A stretch of 64,000 bases of DNA from Spongilla lacustris (Eukaryota > Porifera > Demospongiae > Spongillida > Spongillidae): assembly GCA_949361645.1 (NCBI GenBank), contig OX442436.1:2418032-2482031 (forward strand). The letters are read 5' to 3'. Made by a program: the position numbers and the translations under genes. This document shows, one piece after another, positions 1-11,142 of this stretch. Under the pieces are notes generated by a model. That model saw only the letters and a program-made list of their open reading frames with translations. It was not told the origin of the DNA and searched no databases. How positions within the stretch are numbered: position 1 is the stretch's first letter; every line of letters begins with the position of its first letter.

Positions 1-519
1 CTGAACTAGCTCTTGGTAAGTAACATGTACTGAATCCTTGGAGGTTACTTAAGTATAACCTATCGAGAGTTACGGCAGTAACTCTCATATAGGATTTGTG
101 CCGTATCATGAATATCATTAAAAACGCGCGATCTGCATATAACTCACGAACCGAGTAACGGATAGTGTAGCTCTTTATTGCTATCGAGCCACAATGGAAA
201 GACGATCATTTTCATGTTTTGTTCAAGTCGCCAAACCGTTTACTTTAAGAGAACAAAAAAGGTCGTAGTTCTCGTTCCCAGACCGTAATTTGTCTATAGT
301 CGTCGTCGTCGTCGTCTTTATGGGTGAGTATAACTCGAGATAGGAAAGGTTTTAAAGAGCGCCAGTTACACCAAAAAATCTAGAAAAATCCTACCGACTG
401 CCCCTTGATGTCAGATATACATGTTTGGTATGAAGCACGAGTACACAAGCGTTCCCATGACAATACCCATACGTATAATTAGACATTTATGGTACCATTA
501 AGCTTTAACTTGACAAAAT
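1..519. other. Left edge, no gene seen
   Basis: No convincing exon on either strand. A GTC-type trinucleotide run lies at about 299-316. At about 267-286 there is a single end resembling the Academ-like family termini found elsewhere in the window (core CTCGTTCCCAGACC, also at 39207 and 61004), but no partner end is visible nearby, so it is probably a truncated element. Positions 512-519 (GACAAAAT) are the left target-site duplication of the next element. Confidence 0.5.
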
Positions 520-554
520 CGAGGGGTCCGCCACTACCCTAAAAGCCGTACGAG

Positions 555-730
555 ATTTCGAAATCACGGAGATTTCGAAATCAATTGCAGATTTCTGTTT
601 GATTTCCGGTGATTTCTAGATTTCGAGGTGATTTCTAGATTTCGAGGTGATTTCCGTGATTTCTATATGATTTCCAGATTTCCGTGTGATTTCCAGATTT
701 CCGACTGATTTCTTGTGATTTCTACCGTAA
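555..730 (+). repeat. Left subterminal GATTTC array
   Basis: About a dozen diverged units built on GATTTC with CAGATTTC, TAGATTTC and CGTGATTTC variants, spaced irregularly at 8-20 bp. The matching array at the other end of the element is at 2880-3056. Such subterminal arrays are typically bound by transposase in hAT and related elements; that role is inference here. Confidence 0.7.
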
Positions 731-1190
731 TACGACTTGGATTTCAACATTTCTTCTGACGTAAAAATACATTTGTGACGTAGCTGGTCAGTCTGAGGCG
801 AGGTCTGAGGGAGGTGACGGGTCACGGCGCGGCTGTATGCGGCAACCAATTCAAAAATGGCATGATTTTAAAGCGTGCCATTCTACCTAGACTTTTTGGG
901 GTGTCAGTGTGTGAACTGTATGTATTTTCTCGCGCATTTGTGACCGAATAGTGCTTGTTAGTGCCAAACGACATAATTTCGATGCCCAAAGGCTATTCTA
1001 TTTTTGTTTACGTAATTAGAACGGGTCATAAACGGCTCGCTGTTATTGTAAAGCTACATTCTTTTCAATAGCTCTTTTGATAAATGACGCCCACGTAATT
1101 ATAATTTAATAGTCATGGTTATTAAATTTAATACTTACGCAAATGTATACACCACACAAGAGTTCAATATGAGCACTGTATATGTAACAT

Positions 1191-1985
1191 CTATTTTGGC
1201 CTTAGACCCCTGGCCAGGATAGCCCTGGCCACAGACCTGGTCAGGGTCAGGTTTAAGCGACCATAAATGTCAGCTGTTGCCTTTGATTTTGACACACTGT
1301 GGCTTGCAGCAAGTAGGGAGGCTAAGCGGGAAAATGTTGCTTGGGCCTCCACCCCCCAATTCCCATAGGTTTCTACAGCCAATGGAACACAGGTCCACCC
1401 CAGCTCGAAGCACTTAGGGTCGTTAGCAACATGTTTGCGGGACTCTGTGGCTACTGCAGCTACTCCAGCTGCTGAACAAGATTCATCAAGGATGGCAGGA
1501 TTAAGTGGGGATGTCACTGTTATGTCCAAAGCTGCAGGCAAACCCTTTTCCCATCTTGTTACCAGGACATCTGCTGGGCGTGAGCGGCTATTATCATGTG
1601 TAAGGCCATAGCCCGCCTCTACTGTGACTCCCATGTGAGCCTGACGAAAAAGGTTAGCCACAACATCCCGTAACAGGTTATGTCGGGTCACTACATCACC
1701 TCCATGAGAACATGTGGTAGCGTGGTGGCCAAGTGGGTCCAGGCCTTTCTGAGAGCAGACAGGACACAGAGAACCACCAGAGGTGTCCAACCCTAACCAC
1801 CACCTTATAGAGGCATAAAGCTCACGCAATCGATTAATCAATGCATCACAACAATATTTTAATACAACTGATACAACAATAAAGAAATTATTGAACAAGT
1901 TCATTTTTGCTACAACGTGTGCATTACCAGGAACCATCCTTGCAATACGAATCATTGACACAGGTTTTGTGATAATTAAAATCAT
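1191..1985 (-). pseudogene. 3' fragment of an RLE-type non-LTR retrotransposon
   Basis: The minus-strand frame contains the C-terminal part of a reverse-transcriptase polyprotein: a zinc knuckle CPVC..LDPLGHHATTC, then RHNLLRD, then the endonuclease-like block RPADVLV with LDITVTSPLNP, and a conserved tail with VPLAVETYGNWG and a final ARAILARGL. Recognisable homology starts at about position 1810 and runs to the stop at 1191. The upstream part of the frame (to 1985) is unrelated AT-rich sequence. No reverse-transcriptase domain remains, so this is a 5'-truncated copy. It belongs to the same broad family as the elements at 21.0 kb and 31-36.9 kb, and it sits inside the 520-3094 DNA transposon. 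Confidence 0.8.
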
Positions 1986-2073
1986 TAATAATTATTATAC
2001 CTAATCTACACCCACTACCCTCTACACCTTCCTCTGCAACTTGTTTTTACACAAAACCTCTGCTGATCTAGCC

Positions 2074-2807
2074 TCATTGATCTTTTGTGGGGGTTTTGAA
2101 AGATTCATGCACGAAGTCGTTTGAGACAGCTTTCGGATGTACAGGCTCTTGCATGGTGTTAATCAGTAGAGGGATCTGGGATCCCTCCCTATTCACAGCC
2201 ACTCCCGAGTCACACCCTTCCGCATTGTCACCAGTATGCCCTGCATCCCAATCCCTCAATGCTTTTTTCAGGTTTCCCGCTTTTCTTTCACTACGCGACA
2301 GCAGATCTTGTGCCATTACTCTGTGGTGCGCAACTTCCCATTTCTGGTCTGGCTTAAGGTCAACTACCATCCAACCAATTGAACGCGTCAAGCTATCAAT
2401 TTCTTCAACCAGATCTGATCGTGCACGAACGTGACGGAGATCACATATAACTCCCTCTTCTTCATACTTAACTGAGTAACTCTACACGTGCACTTTCCTC
2501 CTCTTGACTGCAGAGTTCGTAAAAAGAAGCCGCTTTTCTCTTCAAACGAGCGCCGGAAGGAGTTTCCTCCAGCTTCACTTGCGCATCGGCACTTTGCTCG
2601 TTGGAGTGCAATCTGTAATGACCTGCGGCAGCTGTCTTCACTGTCTAGCCATCTGGTACCGCAGCTGGTAAAATCGGGGTCCTTCGCTAGCCCATCCTCT
2701 TCCGATTCATCTGATTCTTCCGATTTTCCCTCCACAAAGTATATATCACAAAGTTCCAAACGGCTTTCATCCTCATCTTCGTCCTCCGCCTCTTCCATGC
2801 CCGCCAT
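2074..2807 (-). pseudogene. Two minus-strand frames inside the 520-3094 transposon
   Basis: The first frame (2388-2807, 139 aa) begins MAGMEEAEDEDEDESR, is strongly acidic for its first 40 residues and then basic and Cys-containing. The second (2074-2391, 105 aa) is hydrophilic and contains TRSIGWMVVDLKPDQKWE. They overlap slightly in different frames and may be exons or a frameshifted single gene of the transposon. Acidic N-termini are common in first exons of element-encoded proteins. I recognise no catalytic motif. Function unknown. Confidence 0.35.
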
Positions 2808-3100
2808 TTTTATTATTATTATTATTATTATTATTGCATTAGTTATAAAAAATGCATTAGATTTTAAAGAAAATACGGATGTGATTTCTAAATTTACGGC
2901 TGTGATTTCTAAATTTACGGTGATTTCTAGATTTCAATGTGATTTCTACCGTATTTCAAGTGATTTCGTGATTTCTGACGGATTTCTAGATTTCAATATG
3001 ATTTCGTGATTTCTCGCGGATTTCTATTGATTTCAAGATTTCTATTTGATTTCTCACTAGAGTGTACGAGATTTCAATGGTGGCGGACCCCTCGGACAAA

Positions 3101-4200
3101 ATGCCTTCACGTGAACGAAAGAGGAGAAAAAAGCGACAAGAGGAATACGTCCTAAATCGAGACTATGAGTGAGAGTCCTCCCAAGTTCGGTACGATGCTG
3201 ATGCTGAACAAAGGCGGGCGTCTGCTCGTGACATGTACAGAGCAAATCTGGAGCTTATAAGAGGTGGCGACATGAACAGAATTCTGACAAGATTCGAGCT
3301 TCTAAGAGACTAAAGATTCAGGCGAATCGAGAAACCAATCGGGCTTCACAAAGGAGTCTATATTGGAGAAACTCTTCTGCTGCGCGTACAGCGAAAAGGG
3401 CGCAATTCCAGAAGCGTAAGCGTGAGGCGGAGACAGCACGCTACAATGGAAATACAACTACCGCCAGAAGGTGAGTTGTGCATGGAATATTATGGTTTGG
3501 CGCGCTTCTTTTAGTCTAGAGCAGCTGGAAAAGTGCTTTACACATTGTGTTGCTAGGTGATGACATGTAAAGCTGGATTTTGTCATGCTGCATAATGGGT
3601 GTTGCTACACAGTATTTATATTATTGATATAAGATGCACTATTTCTGTTACAGTATGCTTTGCAATACAGTTCAAGCCACTTTTAATGTCACCCCTAGTA
3701 TAGTACACACATGACATGGGGTCGAGATTCTTATGTGGCTTCTACATGTATTATCAGTGTTAAAGTAAGTAAATTTCAGTATTGACTGCATGCTTCCATC
3801 TCCTTAAATCATTTTAGCTATTCCCTGTATGAACCCAATGATAGTGTTCTAATGGAGTATAAAGGTGACCTTGAAAAGGCTATTCTAAGCAATAGGACAT
3901 TGCTAGATGAGTTAAATGATGCCTTTTGCCAGACCCATCCATGGTTAGCACAAAAGGTTACCACTAGATCTGCACATGCTGCTGTTAGCAAAGTTAGTGC
4001 AGATGCTAAGGCACTGAACATTTAAAGAACAAAAGCAGGGGGATTGTTAAAAGATGTTTGTGCTATTAATGCAATAAAATTATCAGAAAATGATATTTTA
4101 GCTGGGGTAAGGCATCATAGTGCTGCCTCAGAACCCTATTTCTATGATACCTCTTTTGGTCCTCTTACAATCACACAAAACAGCATGGGCCTATGCCAGT
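3101..4200 (+). pseudogene. Decayed Arg/Lys-rich protein gene, TE-associated type
   Basis: An ATG at 3101 starts MPSRERKRRKKRQEEY, then the frame is broken by a stop near 3168 and by shifts. In successive frames it continues as an Arg/Ala/Asn-rich stretch with AARTAKRAQFQKRKREAE up to a good donor (AGAAG/GTGAGT) at 3469-3470. A second exon-like block at 3820-4022 reads SLYEPNDSVLMEYKGD.. to ADAKALNI, stops, and continues to about 4140 with a HHSAASEPYFYD motif. Highly basic repetitive N-termini followed by such a motif occur in multicopy hypothetical proteins of sponges and cnidarians. The 520-3094 transposon inserted just ahead of the ATG (the TSD overlaps it), which would separate any promoter. 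I cannot name a function. Confidence 0.4.
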
Positions 4201-4729
4201 AGACCTCAATGGTAGGTGTGTTATCAGATGATTGTCCAAGCAGATTCACTTGCCTAAAATAGGCGACAATGAGTGAGATTGAGCCTCATGATACCCTCTA
4301 CCTTGAGTAGATAATACATATATGTCTGAGGCATATATGGGGGACCTATCCTCAATGGCAATTGAATAAAATCACAACGATGGTAACCCCAGGAGTTTAT
4401 AAGTTTGATGTTTGCTTCCATATAAACCACAAAACACGATGTTGCTAGGCCTAGGCAGTGACATGTTCAGTGTTGCTACAGCTGGACATCAGTATGCATA
4501 TCATTTTGGTGGGTACTTCTGCACAGCCGGTATAAATGGCTGATCCTTTTCTCTCTACCACTAATGGCCCCTCACCCAAACAAGTGTCTATCACATTTCT
4601 GAGTTACATAAATGTACATACAAGTACAGGTTCTGATGAATGCACTTGCCTGTACTAGAGGGCAGGTACACAATGTCATACTGGTACCTGGTTATATTAA
4701 GGCAACCCAATGTAAAAAAAAATGAAGGG
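4200..4729. other. No gene seen
   Basis: AT-rich sequence with no supported exon. It separates the decayed gene from the palindromic MITE. Confidence 0.4.
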
Positions 4730-5020
4730 AACAAGATATAAAAAACATTCTCTCTGAGAAAGTTGGTGGTATATAGGATTTGAAGGCAATGGTGGTGTAA
4801 AAAGGAAGGGAACAAGGGATCAACGATGATACGAAATTTTTTTAACAGTCCTATATTTAGCAACGTAAAATGTACGTACTACAAAAGTGCTAAATATAGG
4901 ACTGTTAAAAAAATTTCGTATCATCGTTGATCCCTTGTTCCCTTCCTTTTTACACCACCATTGCCTTCAAATCCTATATACCACCAACTTTCTCAGAGAG
5001 AATGTTTTTTATATCTTGTT
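4730..5020. mobile_element. Palindromic MITE (copy 1 of a family)
   Basis: The left arm (4730 to about 4862) and right arm (about 4888 to 5020) are almost perfect reverse complements around a 25-bp loop. Arms begin AACAAGATATAAAAAACATT and contain TTTGAAGGCAATGGTGGTG. Related copies lie at 49620-49897 and, degraded, at about 20480-20660. No coding capacity. The near-identity of the arms suggests a young insertion. The superfamily is not determined because the target duplication is unclear in AT-rich flanks. Confidence 0.8.
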
Positions 5021-5039
5021 TGATTAAGAGTGGTGACAT

Positions 5040-5560
5040 AGGATCGTTATTTGTGGGTGTTAAATGTTAACTTTACACACACCCAGGACAACCAGGCTAA
5101 ATGGTGTCTGGTGGTCATTTACAGATGTTATGTTATGTAGGTTGAGAACAACAATATATAGAGCATAGAGCAGCTGACCTATAGAGCATAGTGCATATGT
5201 TGCCCAAATCAGTCTCTCTATATCTATGTTATTTGCTCTGTGCTCTATGTCAAGTGGCCACCATATTTCACATACCTCAGGGAAAGAAGTCAGATATAAA
5301 AACCGAAGGCCAGGACTAAATGTTGTCTGACAGTGGGATACTGCATAAGAATGCAAATGCCAGTACATGTTTAAATACATACACCAGCATCTTTGCCACT
5401 TCATGATCACTGCCAGCCTTCATGCCATCCATCTGTTTGTTGATGTCTGATCAGAGCTGCATCATGGCATCTTTTTTGTGCTACAACAGTGTATATTAGG
5501 AAACCATTTTGTAGGCAGACAGAAAGACAGCAGGTGGGTGCATGTATGCGATCTACATGT
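5040..5560 (+). repeat. Diverged piece of the 24.4-27.7 kb repeat family
   Basis: Phrases such as TGATCACTG..CTTCATGCCAT, GATCAGAGCTGCATCATGGCAT and GGTGCATGTATG match, in order, sequence at about 25520-25660 in the large inverted-repeat family, and as there a CA/TG tract follows. No coding evidence. Confidence 0.55.
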
Positions 5561-5756
5561 ACTTATAAACACCAATGTTAAAATTTAGCACTTTTATTGT
5601 TTCTTCAGCTGCTAATAAAACAGCCATGACAATGTCTGTGTGTATCCAAGGTATGAGATGGCCACTATGTTATGTACACACAGAACTTCACCATGTTAGG
5701 TACACACATACCCTCACCATGTTATGTACACACATAACCTCACCATGTTATTATGT

Positions 5757-5765
5757 ACACACACA

Positions 5766-5838
<73 letters not shown>
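5757..5838 (+). repeat. (CA)n microsatellite
   Basis: About 40 CA units with one interruption near 5770. Long Thr-His or Val-Cys frames across it are repeat artefacts. Confidence 0.95.
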
Positions 5839-6017
5839 CCTCCCTGTACATTCCCACGTGGAGCAGCACTGATTTCTGCTTTTGAAAGAAATATTTTGGA
5901 TACCAAACATTTGGGGGAAGGAGGAGTTTAAAAATAAAATGCACATGGAGCTAACTGATAATAGGAAATCCACATATCTCAGTTATATTCTCTCTTTCTT
6001 CGTATCCTCTCCACCAG

Positions 6018-6295
6018 TGTCAGCACAGGCAGTGAACATCACAACACCTGGTAGTCCAGTGGCTGGACAGAACTATTCACTAACCTGTACTGGAGCATTT
6101 GTGGGGAATGCATCAATTGTTTCCATGACAACATGGAGGAATGCAACTGGAGGGATACCTGGTGGAAGTGGCATCACAGGTGGTAGTCGTAATTTTAACA
6201 TTCACACCTCTCATGGAGAACAGTACATTTGCCTGTCTACACTCAGCTATCACTTCAATTCTACAGCTACTAACATGATGAAATCATTGTTCAAA
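6018..6295 (+). CDS. Ig-domain exon 1 (intact frame)
   Basis: An acceptor CTCCACCAG precedes the exon and a donor GTATGC follows it. The frame reads an Ig V/I-type domain with YSLTCTG, TTWRNATG and QYICLSTL, i.e. the two core cysteines and the tryptophan are present. Twenty-six bases after the donor begins the Academ-like element A (6322-11112); without it and one TSD copy the intron to the next exon would be about 56 nt. Confidence 0.7.
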
Positions 6296-6498
6296 GTATG
6301 CAGCAATGGCATATTTACCGTTAGCCTCGTCCCCAGGCCCTATTTTTATATTAAAGTTAGCGGGGACAAAAAATAGGGCCTGGTATCCATTGTCAAGGTC
6401 TTGGTGCGCATGCGCTAGCCATTCTCCAGAATCTGGAGATTCGTGCACTGTTGTAATTTGGTTTGTAATCCTTTCCGTATACCTAGTCTAATCGAGTG

Positions 6499-7971
6499 AT
6501 GGTGTATTCAGCCGAGTTCTGTGAAGCGGTAGCTTATTCTCTACGGTGTGTTCACCAGGAAAGCCTAGTACTCAAGGCCAAGCAGGAGGAAGCACTTTTC
6601 CATCTGTACAATTGTCGGGATGTGTTCGCTTGGTTTCCTACTGGGTACGGGAAGTCAATTTGCTACCAGCTGTTACCGTTCATGTTCGACTTCAAACTAA
6701 AGCGCACCACTGCTCCACAAGATCAACGTTGTTCAGTCCTAGTGATTTCTCCACTAGTTTCCCTGATGGTCGACCAAGTTTCTGGTCTACAGAAGAGAGG
6801 TGTTAATGCTGCAATACTCTCTGGAAACAAGGGTAAGTATTCCTATGTTTAAAAATAAAATTTCGATGCCAATGTGTCATGAGGTTTTCTTCTTATTTGT
6901 GCAGATGTGGACAAGGAACTAATTGCCAGTGAGAGGCAAGTGTCTCTTGGTCATTTTCAGCTCCTGTACAGTGCTTCTGAGGCCATTCTTGGTACAGACA
7001 CCTTGTGGAGACAACTTCTTGTCTGTCCTCCTCTGTCAGTTAGCATTGTGGCAGTAGCTGTTGATGAAGCACACTGTGTCTTCAAGTGGTAAGTAGCTTG
7101 AGTAAAAATAAAAAACAACTCAATGTTTCCACCATGTAGGAGCAAAGACTTTCGCCCTTCGTTTGGTGCACTGAAAGACCTAAGGGCTTTTATGCCACCT
7201 GGTGTTCCAATGCTTGCAACTACTGCTACAGTAACTGTGAGAATGAGGGAGTACATCATTGAAAAGCTAGACATGGGAGGTTGTTTCATTGTGTATGAGT
7301 CTCCTAACAAGCCAAACATCTGCTACGAGGTGACTCTAAAGAAAACCATTGAGGAGGACTTTGAATGTATCATCAGGGATGTAGCTGCAAATAAGGTCAA
7401 AGCCCAGAGGGTTGTAGTGTACTGCCAATCTCTGGATATGTGTGCATCTCTGTATGCTCACTTTCTCCATGTTCTACAAGACGCTAGCTACTATCCTTCA
7501 GATGCTGAACACATCAGTGACAACCGCCTATTTGCCATGTTCCACTCTTGTACTGATGAACACAACAAGAGGGTGGTTATGTCCAGTCTAAGAGAGAGTG
7601 ATAGTGTCTTACGAGTAGTGTTTACAACAATGGCACTTGGTATGGGGGTTGACTTCAAGAGCTTAGGCTACATTATCCACTATGGTGCTCCTCGTTCTCT
7701 TGAGGACTACATCCAGGAGAGTGGCAGAGCTGGCAGAGATCACCAACAGTCTGTGTCGAGAATTTATTGGAAACCATGTGAAGCTCCTGTGTATGCAAAC
7801 CAGAGTGTCCATCGTTACAAGGAATTGAAGGACGTCAGAGACTATCTAGAGAATACTGAGCATTGTCGCAGGTTTATGTTGCTGAAGTACTTTGACCCAG
7901 CTGTGGCCATGACATTGGGATCCCGTGACAGTACACTTTGCTGTGATTATTGCCGATCCAAACTTCAGTGA
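6499..7971 (+). CDS. RecQ-type superfamily-2 helicase of Academ-like copy A
   Basis: Three exons, 6499-6832, 6905-7088 and 7140-7971, join in frame (phases 1 and 2, all GT-AG) to give 449 residues. Motif I is FPTGYGKS (residues 46-53), motif II is DEAH (165-168), motif III is a TATVT near 201, and motif VI is GRAGRD (368-373). A RecQ zinc-binding pattern closes the protein: CRRFMLLKYF from Cys415 and CCDYC at 440-444. RQC and HRDC domains are absent, so it is much shorter than host RecQ proteins. It presumably unwinds DNA during transposition, in the nucleus; that role is inference. The ATG at 6499 is chosen because it is the first one in the open frame and the relatives in B and C start at equivalent places. 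The gene converges on the transposase gene, 200 bp away. Confidence 0.85.
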
Positions 7972-8179
7972 AGATCCATATCCTCTCTTACACAATCACT
8001 CCTATACACTTCCCATCCAAAACTTTTATTGCTGCACTGCAAACCCGCACTCCCTTCTTACACTGCACATACACAATTCACCTCATACACAACTGTTACT
8101 CCCACATCAGCGTTGGGTTTGAAACACGTGAGTGCATATAATGTATGTTGTGCATATATAGTAGGTATGTATATGGCCA

Positions 8180-10839
8180 TTAGTAGTCCATCTCATTGAT
8201 CTCATCCACTACTATTGCACTATCTTTCTCATCCTCATCATCATCATCACTACCTGCAGAGTTATTCGATTGTGTATCACTGATTTTGCTGTGCTGCTTT
8301 GCTTTCTTCTGTATCCAGATGATCATTTTATCCATATCAAATCTATTTAGGGGATTTGATGAGAAGTTGGGGAACTTTGAGTGGTATCTCTCATCAATCA
8401 CCTCCAGTATTTTGGCCTGCAGTACAACTTCAGCAACAATCTGTACATCTTTCACATCTGACCTCCTGCTGTGAGCAGTTGCTTCTGGATGGATGCCTGT
8501 CTGTCTCTCAAAACCAAGAGCAAGCCTCTCAAGGGAGGACACTGCTCTTGCAGCACGAGTACTAGCAAACTCGGTAAAGTTAGCTCCCATGTTCCCTATT
8601 ATTTCTTTGTACAGCTTGTTTACATGTTCATTGTGGAGATCACAAGGAATGTTTCGACCTTTGCCACCATGTGTATTCACAAACCTTCCCCAGGTCAGCT
8701 GGTGCACAAGGTTCGGCTGGAGAGTAACACGTTGGAATTCCTTTCTGCATGGAAGTGAAGCATACACAACTTCCAACACCTGATGACACGTTCTCCATCT
8801 CCTTCCTTGCAAGCGTCGGTGAAGAGATGGACTATTGCTGCAAAGTGGCAGAGGACCTGTGCATAGCTGTGTACTTGATCACCAGTGTCTGGTACACTCT
8901 CATTGAGAAAAGCCTCTGGAATCACTGTAAACCTTCTAGCCACCTTCATGGTCAGGTCATTCAACAAAGACATATTTACGATTATATCCTTTATGTCCCC
9001 TTCAGGTCCTCCTATGTTGAGCTCTCTACATGCAGCTGCCACTATGTGTCCCTTGAACACAGTCAGTATAACGCATCCTGGCATGCATGCATGTCATCCT
9101 TTGGCTTGTTTGCTTTTGGTAACCGTCCAAGTCTTGTAAAGAGTTGGTTTAGCGACCCATGGTCTCTTGGACTGATCTTTACAAGCTTTTGCCAAATCAA
9201 TTGCAGAAAATCAAAGGTACATGTACATGTAATATACTAATAGTCACACTGAATTATCATGTGTATGTAATGTACTACATGTACTTACCATCATGAAGTT
9301 CATGACACAGTGCCAGTCCGATGCTGATGTCGCGTACATTGCACTGCTTATCCACATTGTCTCCTACAAACTTCACAAAAGCCCCTTCTCTTAGCCATTC
9401 ATCCATCACTTTAGTGTGTTGTTTGCTAATTTCATTTACTCGCTTGAGAATGGCACTGTAGGAGAGACTGAGTAACATTCATGTGATTCAGCTGTGTCCA
9501 AGTCTGTAAAAAGAAGTATGCTGTTATTTTTATGTTTCCTTTCCATGCCACACACAAACACATACACTTGCACACACCTTCTTGTGAATGTTACTTGAAA
9601 AGAGAACACTGGATACATAGGACTGCATGGCCACTGCTGTGCACAAGCCTGGGTACTGTGCTTCCCCTTTCTTGTGCTTGTTCCTGCTGGCTGAGTGTTG
9701 TGTCACTACACAGTTATTCATAATGCTGAATAGAGTTGGCGCCTTGCTGCTAATTTCTGAAATAGCTTGAGTCCATGTGAATTTCTCAGCCTGCTCGAGG
9801 GACATATGGCGGAACAGTGATACTGGCTGTGCGTTCTTTTTGCACAACAAGGAGCACTCATCATTCACCATTCGGGATACTTTGGACACAGCCTCCTGTC
9901 TGAGATGAGGATTGGCAAAAAAAGCTCTGCAAATAGACTTCATGTTGCCACCAGCCAATGCCTTGACAATCTTTAGATATTGAGGACTCACAACTGTGAT
10001 CACATCAGTACCATTTCAAGGTGAGTACACAGAAATCTGTATACATTGTGCTCAATAAGTATTGAGAACATTATAGTTTATAAAATATTCACCTTAACTG
10101 ATGTAGGAGCAGCCATAGCACCTTCAGTTGTGTTATCACATGGTTCCAACACTATTAAGCTTGCTTCTGTAACTATGATGCATGTAAATTTGGTTGATGA
10201 ATTTATGTATACAGCTTACCTTCAGCAGAATTCTGAGATACATTTGGGGCACCAATCACATGTAGCTCTTGGTCTCCTGGGCCATCTGTAGTACCTGGTA
10301 CCTGATCATTGATACTGTCACTCAGTGGCTCAGTGCAATTATCAGTCTGCGCTGTGTAAGCATAAATAAATCAAGTGTGGTACATTATATTTTTTATTTC
10401 CCTTACAGATATGGCAATCAAGATAAGTAAGTCTTCTTCCAGTGCGCTCAGGAGTCAGACGCTTGGCCACAGGTCTACACTGGCTAGTGTGAGGAGATGC
10501 CTCAGGGCCACTGGTGTCCTTGGTTCTTTTTCGTGTGATCTGCCCTTGTGAACCCATGGTATCACCAGTGCCAGAGCCAGAGGGTGAGGCTTTATTCTTC
10601 TCATAACTAGCCTTGGCTGTTCTTATAAATGACTCTGCTGACAAAAGTTTCCTATTGCAGATCCCGCAGATGAACTTAGTCAAACCATCATCTGGAGCCA
10701 CTGGGACATCAGCAACCTTGCTGAGCCTTTCTGCAAGACCTGAATTCAAAGATTTTGTAGAAAAGAGTGCTACACAGTGTGTGGGGGGAACAACACTGCC
10801 ACAAATCCTGCAAGACTTTGACTCTTTCCTTGTCTCCAT
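8180..10839 (-). pseudogene. Academ-like transposase, copy A, internally deleted
   Basis: Reading on -, the first exon (10839-10407) encodes a ZAD-like zinc module: CRICG and FICGICNRKLL. A short linker exon (about 10350-10222), an exon of 9998-9560 with KIVKALAGGNMKS and WTQAISEISSKAPTLFSIM, and an exon at about 9490-9290 with FVKFVGDNVDKQC follow. The C-terminal part (9084-8180) has CMLHFHAER, GGKGRNIPCDLHNEHVNKL and GANFTEFASTRA. Compared with copy B, the block holding GGDQLT and the following region is missing between a KDDM remnant (about 9090-9115) and a VILTVFKGHIVAAA segment. The exon around 9480 also needs a frameshift. The deleted stretch should contain a catalytic acidic residue, so the protein is expected to be inactive. 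An acidic Ser/Asp tail ends it. Confidence 0.75.
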
Positions 10840-11142
10840 TTCTTAGCATTGATTTTGTTATATTTCGAAATGGAGCGCTATACGCAAATCCACGGGCGAC
10901 GAACATACGACGGTCTGAGACGAGGTAACGCTTACGCGGAGAACCGAATTATTTTACGGAAAGGATTACAAACCAAATTACAACAGTGCACGAATCTCCA
11001 GATTCTGGAGAATGGCTAGCGCATGCGCACCGAGACCTTGACAATGGATACCAGGCCCTATTTTTTGTCCCCGCTAACTTTAATATAAAAATAGGGCCTG
11101 GGGACGAGGCTAATTTACCGTTAGCACATAATGCTTTTCCAG

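Larger units (their letters stand above)
520..3094. mobile_element. DNA transposon with 8-bp TSD and GATTTC subterminal repeats
   Basis: The ends are a 15-bp inverted repeat, CGAGGGGTCCGCCAC at 520-534 and its complement at 3080-3094. The octamer GACAAAAT flanks both sides (512-519 and 3095-3102), which is a clean 8-bp target-site duplication. Both subterminal zones (about 555-730 and 2880-3056) are packed with diverged copies of a GATTTC-type motif, on opposite strands as expected for transposase-binding arrays. The interior holds an RLE retrotransposon fragment (1191-1810) and two reading frames on the minus strand (2074-2807). An 8-bp duplication fits hAT or the Kyakuja-Dileera-Zisupton group. 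The terminal bases are not the usual hAT CA start, so I leave the superfamily open. Confidence 0.75.
6322..11112. mobile_element. Academ-like (helicase-encoding) DNA transposon, copy A
   Basis: Terminal inverted repeats of about 158 bp (6322-6479 and 10955-11112) begin TAGCCTCGTCCCCAGG. The flanks carry the 9-bp duplication ATTTACCGT (6313-6321 and 11113-11121). Inside are two genes converging tail to tail: a three-exon RecQ-type helicase on + (6499-7971) and a multi-exon transposase on - (10839-8180). This pairing, and the GDN-x-D and GGDQLT-type blocks of the relative copy B, resemble what I recall of the helicase-bearing Academ lineage (AcademH) and Pfam DUF6589-type proteins. The first about 55 bp of each end is itself a hairpin. 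The helicase frame is intact but the transposase has lost its central catalytic part, so the copy is probably not autonomous. It sits in a tiny intron of the Ig gene. Confidence 0.85.

Noticed and set aside
616..849. 77-residue frame on minus strand
   Set aside because: It is a translation of the GATTTC subterminal repeats (repeated GNHIEITEIT-type text).
6499..7971. Host RecQ/BLM/WRN helicase gene
   Set aside because: It lacks RQC and HRDC domains, sits between transposon inverted repeats with a 9-bp duplication, and has two relatives in the same setting within the window.
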